NCBI GenBank assembly: GCA_023399095.1 | Contig: JAEWQS010000136.1 | Location: 1 to 20,883, forward strand | Direction of reading: 5' to 3' | From: Bacillota bacterium | Lineage (GTDB): Bacteria; Bacillota; Clostridia; Christensenellales; SZUA-584 | Length of the DNA: 20,883 bases | In this document: positions 1-8,028 of the stretch, piece after piece | Numbering within the stretch: the stretch's first letter is position 1 | Layout: the number at the start of each line of letters is the position of its first letter | Translations under genes and position numbers: made by a program | Notes under the pieces: model-generated | Database searches by the model: none | What the model was told of the DNA's origin: nothing | The model's input: the letters and a program-made list of their open reading frames with translations, nothing else

Positions 1-310
1 CTAGGATATCCGCAACCACCGTCTCTCCGATGCCGACGCGCTGCGTGACCACCACTGATGCGAGCACGTGAATGAAAGCCGGAATCAGCTCTCTGGGGAT
101 CTCCCCTTTTGTTCTCACCGGCAAAGCCGGCATTTGCGAGAATGCCGTTTTCACCGTCGTGGTGACGCTGCGCATCGGAGCGGTCAGCTCCGCCCTTGCA
201 AATTCGATGCCGCGCGCACATTTGTTGCCGGAAAACACGTAGTTCCCGTCTTTGAACTCCGCCGAAATCCGGCAGCCATTGGGACAAACGATACAAGTCA
301 GCTGCGCCAT
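1..310 (-). CDS. DUF1667 domain protein, C-terminus cut by window edge
   Basis: The frame is open from an ATG at 310-308 to the window edge, giving 103 codons. The N-terminus carries a CxxCxxxC motif (Cys6, Cys9, Cys13) and a further Cys31 in a GNKCARG context. This is the cysteine signature of DUF1667 proteins and suggests a bound metal or Fe-S centre; that part is inference. The start lies one base after the stop of the GlpB-like gene (TGA-G-ATG), so translation is probably coupled. DUF1667 proteins commonly occur as the third partner of a GlpA-like and a GlpB-like flavoprotein, and that is the order here. The likely role is a small electron-transfer or assembly subunit of a membrane-associated dehydrogenase complex. 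No base-level oddity is visible. The missing C-terminus lies to the left of the window. Confidence 0.85.
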   Translation of the reverse strand, partial: MAQLTCIVCPNGCRISAEFKDGNYVFSGNKCARGIEFARAELTAPMRSVTTTVKTAFSQMPALPVRTKGEIPRELIPAFIHVLASVVVTQRVGIGETVVADIL

Positions 311-311
311 C

Positions 312-1568
312 TCAGTCGTCTCCAAGTTCAAAACTAATCTCGCTTTGCGGCTTTAGATCCAGGTCTGCGAAATTGATCTCTATGCGTTCCATCTCCGGCG
401 GCCGCAGCTGCGGATAGACCTTAGAGAAAATCCTTTTGCCGTCCGCCGAAACCGTCAGCCTGCTTCGGCCCCTTTCCTCGCGCGACCGAAAATAGATCAC
501 CACAGGGTTTGTAAGATCGCCGAGATCGAGCCTTTGCGGCACAATATACAAAACATTGTCATCCGTCTTCAGCGCCGCAAATGTCCGCTCAAGCGGCGAA
601 TAATGTGCGGCTGCCCGCCCGGCGGTCTCGCCGCTTTCCGATACATAATCCACTAGGTCACTCACATGCAGCGCGTTGCCGCAGCAAAAAACGCCGGCCA
701 CCATGCTCATGCCATGTTGATCGGCAATTGGCCCCTTCGTCCGGTTGTCAAGCGGGGTATGAAGGCTTTCCGCCAGTTCGTTTTCGGGAATCAACCCGAC
801 GGAGAGGATCAGTGTGTCACATTCAATCGTTTCTTCGGTTCCCGCGATTGGCGTCATGTTCTCATCTACATCCGAGATCTCGACAGCTTTGAGCCTCTCA
901 TCACCGACCACACGTGTGACGGTTTTACTCGTATACAGCGGTATATCAAAATCTTCAAGGCATTGGTAGACGTTGCGCATCAATCCGCTTGCGGTCGGCT
1001 TTGCTTCATACACACCCAGAACCTTTGCGCCTTCTATGGTGAGTCGGCGTGCCATGATCAATCCGATGTCGCCGGAGCCGAGGATCACGCAGCTTTTGGT
1101 CAGCAGTTTGCCAAGTATGTTCGTGTAATACTGCGCTGTTCCGGCAGTGAAAACACCCACGCAGTGACTGCCATGTATCCCCACCTGACGCGATGTACGC
1201 TCACGGCATCCGCAGGCCAGCACGATGCTCTTGGCGCTTGTTTGCGTCACACCGTCCGCACTGACCAAGGTCATGAAAAACCCATTCTTTGTTCTCTCGA
1301 TATTTTCCACAAAGTGAAGTGTTGCCACGTCCACCGCTGATGCAAGCAGCGGCTCAATAAACCGATGTGCATATTCGGGCCCTGATAGCTTTTCTCCGAA
1401 CCGAACCAGTCCGAAACCGTCATGAATACATTGCTTCAATATACCACCCAGACGGGCTTCGCGCTCGATCAGCAAAACAGCTGCGCCTTCCTTTTTCGCC
1501 GCCAGTGCAGCCGCCATGCCCGCAGGTCCTCCGCCGATCACAGCCACATCATAATCGCTCTTAATCAT
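312..1568 (-). CDS. GlpB-like FAD/NAD(P)-dependent oxidoreductase subunit
   Basis: A 418-residue pyridine-nucleotide-disulfide-type flavoprotein. The FAD dinucleotide-binding motif GGGPAG is at residues 12-17, with an acidic ribose-binding residue in the LLIERE strand. A second Rossmann motif, GSGDIG, at 164-169 should bind NAD(P). Family-typical cysteines are seen at Cys47 (QCIHDGFG) and in the CGC cluster at 119-121. The C-terminal ~90 residues form an added beta-rich segment. The ATG overlaps the stop of the upstream GlpA-like gene as ATGA, and the DUF1667 gene follows after one base, so the three probably form one complex. By analogy with anaerobic glycerol-3-phosphate dehydrogenase-like trios, this subunit would pass electrons from the FAD dehydrogenase onward. 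The actual donor and acceptor are unknown. Confidence 0.88.
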   Translation of the reverse strand: MIKSDYDVAVIGGGPAGMAAALAAKKEGAAVLLIEREARLGGILKQCIHDGFGLVRFGEKLSGPEYAHRFIEPLLASAVDVATLHFVENIERTKNGFFMTLVSADGVTQTSAKSIVLACGCRERTSRQVGIHGSHCVGVFTAGTAQYYTNILGKLLTKSCVILGSGDIGLIMARRLTIEGAKVLGVYEAKPTASGLMRNVYQCLEDFDIPLYTSKTVTRVVGDERLKAVEISDVDENMTPIAGTEETIECDTLILSVGLIPENELAESLHTPLDNRTKGPIADQHGMSMVAGVFCCGNALHVSDLVDYVSESGETAGRAAAHYSPLERTFAALKTDDNVLYIVPQRLDLGDLTNPVVIYFRSREERGRSRLTVSADGKRIFSKVYPQLRPPEMERIEINFADLDLKPQSEISFELGDD

Positions 1569-3262
1569 GCATCCTCCTTATTGCTGCCCAGCAGAATCTC
1601 GCTGTTGTACACGCTTTTTCTCACCTGCTCTATGGGTATATTCAGCTCATGTGCAATGATCTGAGCCACCGCAGGGCCGCAAAACCCGCCCTGACACCGT
1701 CCCATGCCCGCACGAACACGGCGCTTCACGCCGTCCACGCTGTCGCAGGGCACGCTTCGATGCAGCGCATCGCGTATCTCTGCGCGGCTCACCTCTTCGC
1801 AGCGACACACGATAACGCCGTAGTCCGCATCCTTGGTTATCAGCTCATTTCTTTCACTGAGCGGCATATCGGCCGTCCGAATAATGCATGTATGAAACGG
1901 ATTAAAATTGTCGTTTTTAGCCGCTCCAAGGTATATGGCTGCCATTTTGGCGACATCAGCGGCTATGGCAGGCGCAGCGGTCAGTCCCGGAGACTGTATA
2001 CCGGCCGCATGAATGATATTGTCCGTGAATTTTCCGAAGGATACGATAAAATCTTCTTCATACGTGGCAGCGCGCACTCCTGTGAAATAAGTGATAATAT
2101 CGTTTTCATTCAAGCTGGGGCAGGTAATCCGCTGCTTTGCAAATATCTTTTTGATGCTGTCCCTGTCGGTCTCAAAGTTTTCTCGCTCACAAGTCTCTAC
2201 AGCATTCGGGCCAACAAGCAGGTTGCCATCCACCGTATGCACAATTCCGCCGCCCTTGCTGTGTGCCATCTTTTTATCCACACTGCCAAGTGATGACGCG
2301 ATGGTGTTTACCAGGTACGCAGCCTTTTTATCGAGTATAATATTGGTTCCCTTTCTGGGATGGATCGAGAAAAAATGATCCTTAGAGAGCTTCGCGATTT
2401 CCTCCGAAAACACGCCTGCCGCATTGATTATAAGCCTAGGATAAACCCTGCCGCGATTGGTCAGCACACTGTGGATATGTCTTCCGCTGACCTGCATACC
2501 GGTCACGGCTGTATCCAGACAGAGCTTTGCGCCGTTATCCACGGCATTTTCAGCAAACGCGACCGTCAGCCCATAGGGACAAACGGTGCCAGCGGTGGGG
2601 AAAAACAGCGCGCAGGATATTTGGTCGTTCAGATTCGGCTCTTTTTGTTTGAGCTCTTCGCGGCTCACATAACGAACAGGAACCTTCAGCGCTTTCCAAT
2701 ACAGCTGTGCTGCCGCAATCACAGGCTTCATCCACCAGTGGATAAAGCAAAGATACTGCCCGGTTTTTTTAAACGGCACATCGAGTTCGGCACAGACTTG
2801 TTCTGCCATTTTGTTTCCGAGATCATTGTATCTTTTTTTCAATTGCCCATTATGTAGGTCGATACCCGGATGAATCATGCCGTCGTTACGGCTGGACGCG
2901 TGTAGCGCGACATCGTGCTCTTTCTCCACCAGCATCACGTCCAGCTTAAAACGCTTAAGCTCACGCGCGGCGGCGCAGCCCACAATGCCGCCGCCAATGA
3001 CAAGCACATCAGGCTGGGTTCCATCCAACGTTAGGTCTGACACAGGCGGCAGCTTCATCGGTGGAACGTCCCGTCCTGACAGTCTGATCTCATTGACAAC
3101 GCCGATATATCTCTTGTTCACAGACACAAGACCCGCTTGAACAATCTGCTGCCAATCGCCCAGTTCACCGTTTAAATGCAGGCATCCTCTGTTTTCAAAG
3201 GCCTGCACTTTTCCGCCGTAAAGCCTATTTAGCCGTTTATTGAGTGCATCAATATAAGCCAT
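1565..3262 (-). CDS. GlpA-like FAD-dependent dehydrogenase with BFD [2Fe-2S] domain
   Basis: A 565-residue protein of the DAO/glycerol-3-phosphate dehydrogenase family. Residues ~19-63 form an extra N-terminal segment with a BON-like look (hydrophobic strand, NGEL, then GVVNEI). The FAD motif GGGIVG is at 90-95 with Glu115 ending the second strand. The DAO fold continues to ~470. The C-terminal BFD-type domain carries Cys486, Cys488, Cys523 and Cys528 (CRC...CQGGFC), the usual [2Fe-2S] ligands. The likely reaction is FAD-linked oxidation of a polyol phosphate or hydroxy acid, with electrons passed to the GlpB-like partner. I chose the ATG at 3262 because GGAGG lies just upstream. A TTG at 3277 in the same frame would put that GGAGG inside the coding sequence. 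The gene overlaps the next one by ATGA. Confidence 0.88.
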   Translation of the reverse strand: MAYIDALNKRLNRLYGGKVQAFENRGCLHLNGELGDWQQIVQAGLVSVNKRYIGVVNEIRLSGRDVPPMKLPPVSDLTLDGTQPDVLVIGGGIVGCAAARELKRFKLDVMLVEKEHDVALHASSRNDGMIHPGIDLHNGQLKKRYNDLGNKMAEQVCAELDVPFKKTGQYLCFIHWWMKPVIAAAQLYWKALKVPVRYVSREELKQKEPNLNDQISCALFFPTAGTVCPYGLTVAFAENAVDNGAKLCLDTAVTGMQVSGRHIHSVLTNRGRVYPRLIINAAGVFSEEIAKLSKDHFFSIHPRKGTNIILDKKAAYLVNTIASSLGSVDKKMAHSKGGGIVHTVDGNLLVGPNAVETCERENFETDRDSIKKIFAKQRITCPSLNENDIITYFTGVRAATYEEDFIVSFGKFTDNIIHAAGIQSPGLTAAPAIAADVAKMAAIYLGAAKNDNFNPFHTCIIRTADMPLSERNELITKDADYGVIVCRCEEVSRAEIRDALHRSVPCDSVDGVKRRVRAGMGRCQGGFCGPAVAQIIAHELNIPIEQVRKSVYNSEILLGSNKEDA

Positions 3263-3328
3263 GTCCCCTCCGAACAAGCGTTCTAAGCGTTCCGTAAGGT
3301 CAATCCTTCTTAAGATTGCCTGCCGCTC

Positions 3329-4849
3329 TTATAAATTTTGCGTTATATCATTTGTAGAAATTTCTATGGCCTTGCCGCCCCAAAGCATGTCTTTTTCCGC
3401 TCCGGTGGCAATCAACACATCATCGAGTTCCCGCGGGCTGAGAGCATCCAAGGAACCGGCTTCCTTCATTAAGTCTATGCCCTTGAGTACCGCATCAAAG
3501 CGCCGCTTGTTGATTTTGTTGAGTATCGCAAATATGAGACATATGGAGAGCAGCACAAGCGGTATCAGCACGAACACCCATTTTATCCCCGATACCACGT
3601 TGCTTTGCGCATAAGCAGCCGGATCAAAATCATTGACACTCGCTTTGAGTATTGAGTACTGGTTCTGATCAAACCCGCATGCACCAAGGCCAAAGCCCAA
3701 AAGCAAGATGGCTATGCCACTCGCAAACTTGCGCAGAAATGTGGTGATGCCGCTGTAAATGCCCTCCCTACGCTTTCCGGTTCGCATTTCATCAATATCG
3801 AATATGTCGGTCAGCATCGCCCATGTGGAAAGATTACCTGCGGCTGAGCCCACCGCAATCAAAACCGCCAATATGCATAGGACATAAACAGATGTACTGC
3901 TGTCTACCCAGATAAACGAAAGCGTTGAGAGTATCCATATGGGTATACCGATGTAAAGAGGAAAAGCCTTGCCTTTCCTCTTGGCAATAGCCCCCATCAA
4001 GACCATAAACAGTACCGAAAACACAAGCAGCGTTCCCACCACGAGCTCATAGCTTTTGTACTGAAGAACAACGATGTCGATGTAGAAGATGAACAATGCG
4101 AGCACCAGATCAACTGCGATTTGAAAGGACAAAAAAATGCCAAGAAAGTTTCTGTAAGCTTTGTTAGAGAATACGGACATCCAGCTTTTAACCGACGCTT
4201 TTTCCACCTCGGGCAATTTGTTTTTTTCCTTTGTTCCCAGAAACGCGACTAACCAGCTGACCGCAAAGACTGCACCGAATATGATCGCCATCACAAGATA
4301 CCCTGATCTTTGCTGCGGGCCATTCTGACTTCCGCCGATTGCCTTGATAATGATACCAGGAACCACCGCCGCAAACAAAGAAGCCCCGCCCGAAAAAACC
4401 ATGCGCATCGTGGTAAAGCTCGTGCGTTCGTTGTAGTCCGAGGTCATATCCGAAAGGATGGCATTATAGGGCACCATCACAATGGTGAACGCTGTTCCAA
4501 AAAGCATATATGTCAGCGCAAAATAAATGACTTTCACCGTTATACTTTGGAGTCCGAAGGAGTAAAACAGCATGATGAACGAAACAAACACCGGCAATAT
4601 ACCAATCAGAAAAAAGATACGCCGCCGTCCGAACCGTGACCGTGTTTTGTCAGAAATGCGCCCGACAATCGGGTCTGTAATGGCGTCCCATAGCTTACCG
4701 ATGAAAATGATGATGGTCGTGGCCACAATGGGCAGCCCCTCCACCAGCACAAGAAAATTCAGATACAGCAGACTAAAAATCATAAATGCGCCGCCGCCGT
4801 AAACATCTCCGCTGGCATAACTAAGCTTTTGCTTTAGCATGCTTTTCAT
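3329..4849 (-). CDS. GPH/MelB-family sugar:cation symporter (MFS)
   Basis: A 506-residue integral membrane protein with about 12 hydrophobic spans. The diagnostic glycoside-pentoside-hexuronide (GPH) signature is near residues 50-75: WDAITDPIVGRISDKTRSR followed by FGRRR. This matches the cytoplasmic loop 2-3 motif in which the aspartates help bind the coupling cation. Members import melibiose, glucuronides, xylosides and similar glycosides with H+ or Na+. The C-terminal ~60 residues form a soluble tail ending in polar sequence. The start at 4849 has AAAGGA 10 bases upstream; an internal ATG at 4840 is possible. It sits between the IclR gene (30-base gap) and the GlpA-like gene (66-base gap), so it is the operon's likely uptake system. 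The substrate cannot be read from sequence, and export is an alternative. Confidence 0.88.
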   Translation of the reverse strand: MKSMLKQKLSYASGDVYGGGAFMIFSLLYLNFLVLVEGLPIVATTIIIFIGKLWDAITDPIVGRISDKTRSRFGRRRIFFLIGILPVFVSFIMLFYSFGLQSITVKVIYFALTYMLFGTAFTIVMVPYNAILSDMTSDYNERTSFTTMRMVFSGGASLFAAVVPGIIIKAIGGSQNGPQQRSGYLVMAIIFGAVFAVSWLVAFLGTKEKNKLPEVEKASVKSWMSVFSNKAYRNFLGIFLSFQIAVDLVLALFIFYIDIVVLQYKSYELVVGTLLVFSVLFMVLMGAIAKRKGKAFPLYIGIPIWILSTLSFIWVDSSTSVYVLCILAVLIAVGSAAGNLSTWAMLTDIFDIDEMRTGKRREGIYSGITTFLRKFASGIAILLLGFGLGACGFDQNQYSILKASVNDFDPAAYAQSNVVSGIKWVFVLIPLVLLSICLIFAILNKINKRRFDAVLKGIDLMKEAGSLDALSPRELDDVLIATGAEKDMLWGGKAIEISTNDITQNL

Positions 4850-4879
4850 AATCGTGCCGTCCTTTCTTATTTACATCTA

Positions 4880-5611
4880 CTATGCAAAAATACCCGCCGC
4901 TGTTTTGATAAGAAGCGGAATAATCCTACCTTGCTTTTCCTGTGTCATTCTGCTGGCGGCCCCCGATGTCCCCAGGGAATATTGGCAGCCGCCCTTGCCA
5001 TCAAGCACGGGGACGGCGATGCACTTGATATCACGGCTGAGCTCCCCGTTGTCGACGGCGTATCCTTGAGCTTTCACCTTCTCAATCTCAGCGTTCAAAT
5101 CATCGATGCATCGAATGGTTCTTTCCGTAAAAACGTCAAACGTGATATGAGATATCATTCTTTGCCTGTCTGCTTCGGATGCAAAAGCCAGCAGACACTT
5201 ACCGACGGATGAACAATGCAGCGGCTCGATGTTGCCGATCTTGGCGTTCACAACCAACCGTGAATCCGACATCACTTGTTCAATAATCACCGCGCTGTTG
5301 TTGGAACACACACAAAGATGAACGGATTCTCGAATATCCCTCGCGAGCTGCTCCATTAATGGTTTCGCAGCCGCAATGATATTGAAGTTCTTGTAATACT
5401 GCTCCGAAAGCTGCAGTATGGCCGGGCCAAGCTTGTATTTGAGCGTCTCTTTGTTTTTTTCCACCATATTGGCTTCAAGGTATGTATCAAGAATACGAAA
5501 CGCTGTGCTCTTATTGATATCCAGCGCCTCAGCCAGCTCCGTTACCCCTACACTTTTTCGCGATGCCAGGAACAGCAGGGCTTCTATGCCTTTTTTCAGT
5601 GACTGGCTCAT
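4880..5611 (-). CDS. IclR-family transcriptional regulator
   Basis: A 243-residue protein with the usual IclR layout and length. An N-terminal winged helix-turn-helix covers residues ~5-65 (GVTELAEALDINKSTAFRIL is the helix-turn-helix core). A C-terminal effector-binding GAF-like domain covers ~75-240, with the conserved HCSSVGKCLLA stretch near the middle and a late DIKCIAVPV strand. The start has a strong AGGGGGG site six bases upstream that overlaps the stop of the isomerase gene. The gene lies inside the operon it probably controls, so it should be autoregulated. The palindrome at 11131-11151 upstream of the first operon gene is the best operator candidate. Whether it represses or activates is unknown, but an operator upstream of the -35 would fit activation. 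Confidence 0.92.
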   Translation of the reverse strand: MSQSLKKGIEALLFLASRKSVGVTELAEALDINKSTAFRILDTYLEANMVEKNKETLKYKLGPAILQLSEQYYKNFNIIAAAKPLMEQLARDIRESVHLCVCSNNSAVIIEQVMSDSRLVVNAKIGNIEPLHCSSVGKCLLAFASEADRQRMISHITFDVFTERTIRCIDDLNAEIEKVKAQGYAVDNGELSRDIKCIAVPVLDGKGGCQYSLGTSGAASRMTQEKQGRIIPLLIKTAAGIFA

Positions 5612-5622
5612 AGCTTACCCCC

Positions 5623-6243
5623 CTATTCGCTTAATATTTTTTCTTTCAGTTCACCGTCACAGGCAAGTTCCCTTATGAATTTAGTGAAGGGAGCGTGTTC
5701 CTTCACCGTCTGCACGACGAGAGAATCGATGGACCGGATAATCGTGATAAAATCTCTATGCGCGTTTTGGCTGATTTGTGCCAGCATCATGCGGCTTTGC
5801 AGTTGGCTTTCACTGCGATGAGACGGGAATCCACGCCCCGGTTCTCCGCAAAAAAGTTTCTCAAATATATATTTAAGGCCTATCTCTCCTGCCCACCCAA
5901 ACCCCTTGTTCAGCGCCAGTGATACACAGTTTCCGCCGTTGATCTGAGAAAACAGCCATGCGTCGACCGGCTCTAATATGTGGCCGCAGAAGACACCCGG
6001 GTACTGCATCGCGGACAGCAAAAACCCCTGTCCCGTACCGCATCCGCCCACCACAAAGTCCGCGGCACCTGTGGCCAGCGCAAGAGCAGCCATCAAGCCG
6101 GTGTGGATGTAGGTGAGTTCCTTCTCATCCTGTTCGCCGCTCATGCCGATATTATAAATTTGAGCATTCACATCCTGCAAAGCATCGATGATGAACCTGT
6201 TTTTATCTTTGGCGGATACCTCGCTGACAATAGCGATCCTCAT
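5623..6243 (-). CDS. RpiB/LacA/LacB-family sugar-phosphate isomerase
   Basis: A 206-residue protein with the RpiB/LacAB core. The glycine-rich active-site loop GGCGTGQGF contains Cys68, equivalent to the base cysteine of RpiB (CGTG motif), preceded by a hydrophobic strand and followed by YPGV. It is longer than classic RpiB (~150 residues), with an added C-terminal helical segment from ~130. The family interconverts aldose and ketose phosphates, such as ribose 5-phosphate/ribulose 5-phosphate or tetrose phosphates. I chose the ATG at 6243 because GGGAGG lies eight bases upstream; an upstream in-frame ATG at 6264 lacks this. Its start overlaps the stop of the transketolase C-half gene (ATGA), which points to linked function: making or consuming a transketolase substrate. 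Confidence 0.85.
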   Translation of the reverse strand: MRIAIVSEVSAKDKNRFIIDALQDVNAQIYNIGMSGEQDEKELTYIHTGLMAALALATGAADFVVGGCGTGQGFLLSAMQYPGVFCGHILEPVDAWLFSQINGGNCVSLALNKGFGWAGEIGLKYIFEKLFCGEPGRGFPSHRSESQLQSRMMLAQISQNAHRDFITIIRSIDSLVVQTVKEHAPFTKFIRELACDGELKEKILSE

Positions 6244-7181
6244 GCGTTTTTCCTCCCTATGCATCTCACTGTTTTTTCGGCGATATCCTGCGCGGTTAAA
6301 TGAAACTTTTCTTGAAGATACTCCTGTGTACCAACTTCTCCAAAACTCTCAAACACGCCGATTCGCTCAATCGGCACCGGACAATTCTCCGACAGCACTT
6401 CACAGACGGTGCTGCCCAGCCCTCCCATCACGTTATGATTCTCCGCCGTCACCACAGCTCCGCAGCTTTCGGCCGCTTCAATCAGCGCATCTTTGTCGAT
6501 CGGCTTGACCGTATGCATATCGATCACTGTGGCTTTAATACCGCTCTGCGCAAGAATCTCCCGTGCAAGCAGCGCTTCATAAACCATGATGCCGCAGGCC
6601 ACGATGGCCACGTCAACGCCTGTGCAAAGCACATTTGCCTTCCCTAGCACAAATTCCGTATCATCGGCGTATATCTGCCTGACCTTGCGGCGACATGACC
6701 GCATATAAAACACGCCGTATGTATCAGCCATATGCTTGACGGCTGATTTGTACATGGCTGTATCGGCAGGCTCTATAATTGTGATGCCCGGAATGGTGCG
6801 CATAAGGCCCATATCTTCAAACGGCATATGCGTGCCCCCGTTTGCTGTTGCGGTTACACCCGCGTCTCCGCCAATGATTTTGACATTTAGCTGCTGATAC
6901 GCGCAGGATAGAAAAACCTGATCGAAAACACGGCGCGAGGCAAATGTGCCAAACGCGTGAAAAAACGGAATCAAGCCCGTGGCAGACATACCGGCACACA
7001 GGCCCACCGCATGCGCCTCCATGATACCGCAGTTGATGCCGCGCTGTGGGAACCGGTCATAGAACCGTTTGGTTCCCATTGAAAACTGGACATCGGCATC
7101 CACCGCCACAATACGTTCATTCCCCTCGGCTTCATGAATCAGCGCGTCGCAGTAAGCCGCCCGCATTTCCTGTTCGCTCAT
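6240..7181 (-). CDS. Transketolase C-terminal half (split enzyme, Pyr and C domains)
   Basis: About 313 residues, the usual size for the C subunit of a split transketolase. The pyrimidine-binding domain holds the ThDP-activating glutamate, Glu55, in GIMEAHAVG. Next come an FHAFGTFASRR stretch and NGGTHMPFEDMGLMR, which match the family. The C-terminal domain begins near residue 190. It pairs with the N-half encoded immediately upstream; together they transfer two-carbon ketol units between sugar phosphates. The start is uncertain. ATG 7181 gives a seven-base gap after the upstream stop and an N-terminus that aligns with the family but has no clear ribosome site. ATG 7205 overlaps the upstream gene and has a distant GAGAGG. 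The reading frame stays open further upstream to 7313, but that part only shadows the N-half gene. Confidence 0.9.
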   Translation of the reverse strand: MSEQEMRAAYCDALIHEAEGNERIVAVDADVQFSMGTKRFYDRFPQRGINCGIMEAHAVGLCAGMSATGLIPFFHAFGTFASRRVFDQVFLSCAYQQLNVKIIGGDAGVTATANGGTHMPFEDMGLMRTIPGITIIEPADTAMYKSAVKHMADTYGVFYMRSCRRKVRQIYADDTEFVLGKANVLCTGVDVAIVACGIMVYEALLAREILAQSGIKATVIDMHTVKPIDKDALIEAAESCGAVVTAENHNVMGGLGSTVCEVLSENCPVPIERIGVFESFGEVGTQEYLQEKFHLTAQDIAEKTVRCIGRKNA

Positions 7182-7188
7182 GCTATAC

Positions 7189-8028
7189 TCAGTTAAGCTG
7201 TTCATATGTCTTTGCCAGCCTCTCATCAATTTCCGCGATTGCGGCCTCAGCCATCTCGTGAGTGATGACCATATAATGATTAAAGCCTTTAATCTCGGCA
7301 AAATTGCATCCATGACCTTTGACGGTGCTTAATAAGACAGCCACCGGCCTGCCGCATTGCTTGGCTTTCATAAGCGCGTCGTAAATGGCTTTTACATCAT
7401 GCCCGTCTGCTTCAATCACATCAAAACCGAAAGCTAAAAACTTGGCCTTCAGGCTAAACGGGTTGCACAAGTCCTTTGTATATCCGTCGAGCTGGCGTTT
7501 GTTATCGTCCACAATGAGTACCAAGTTATCAAGCTGCCTGTGCGCAATAAACTGAATCGCTTCCCAGTTCTGGCCCTCCTGCAGCTCTCCGTCTCCGACA
7601 ATCGCATAGACCATGCTATCGATTCCTTGCAATTTGTTTCCCAGTGCTGCCCCGGTAGCCAGCGATAATCCCTGCCCGAGTGATCCGGTGCTTAAATCCA
7701 CGCCGTTCGTTTTGAGTCGGTCGCAGTGGCTCGGCAGATTCGTGCCGTTTGCATTGAGAGACTTCAATTCATCCGTGTCAAAATAGCCTTTATAGGCAAG
7801 CGCCGCATAAAGTGCGGGCCCGCAATGCCCTTTGGAAAGCACGAACCAGTCCCTGTCCTTTTTTCTGCTGTATTTCGGGTCAATCCGAAGAATATCCGTA
7901 TACAGCACCGCCAGCACATCGCAGATGGACATGCTCCCGCCGATATGTCCGTAACCCGCGGCTTCCATGCTTTTGATCGTGAGTTTTCTGATTTGCGCCG
8001 CCACCGCCAATGTCTGCTTCACATTCAT
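7189..8028 (-). CDS. Transketolase N-terminal half (split enzyme, ThDP PP domain)
   Basis: A 279-residue protein matching the N subunit of split transketolases. Visible catalytic and cofactor features are His28 in GHIGGS, His68 in SKGHCGPALYAAL, the GSLGQGLS stretch near 115-122, and the ThDP/Mg motif GDGELQEGQNWEA (145-157) completed by DNK at 175-177. His263 region residues (GFNHYM) close the domain. The start overlaps the stop of the upstream dehydrogenase gene by ATGA, so translation is coupled. Housekeeping transketolase is usually a single ~660-residue chain. Split forms are often found in catabolic operons, such as those for apiose, erythritol-like polyols or sulfosugars. The substrate here is therefore probably a specialised ketose rather than general pentose phosphates; that is inference. 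Confidence 0.92.
   Translation of the reverse strand: MNVKQTLAVAAQIRKLTIKSMEAAGYGHIGGSMSICDVLAVLYTDILRIDPKYSRKKDRDWFVLSKGHCGPALYAALAYKGYFDTDELKSLNANGTNLPSHCDRLKTNGVDLSTGSLGQGLSLATGAALGNKLQGIDSMVYAIVGDGELQEGQNWEAIQFIAHRQLDNLVLIVDDNKRQLDGYTKDLCNPFSLKAKFLAFGFDVIEADGHDVKAIYDALMKAKQCGRPVAVLLSTVKGHGCNFAEIKGFNHYMVITHEMAEAAIAEIDERLAKTYEQLN

Noticed and set aside
666..1340. Plus-strand 224-codon open frame opposite the GlpB-like gene
   Set aside because: The opposite strand carries a complete flavoprotein with clear FAD and NAD motifs. The plus frame has unnatural Cys/His/Arg-rich composition and no start signals.
1649..2293. Plus-strand 214-codon open frame opposite the GlpA-like gene
   Set aside because: It is a shadow of the dehydrogenase gene; its composition is not protein-like and no ribosome site precedes it.
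5623..8028. Firm assignment to the sulfoquinovose sulfo-transketolase pathway
   Set aside because: The transketolase/isomerase pairing fits, but no sulfoquinovosidase, sulfolactaldehyde reductase or clear sulfonate exporter is in the window, so only a resemblance is recorded.
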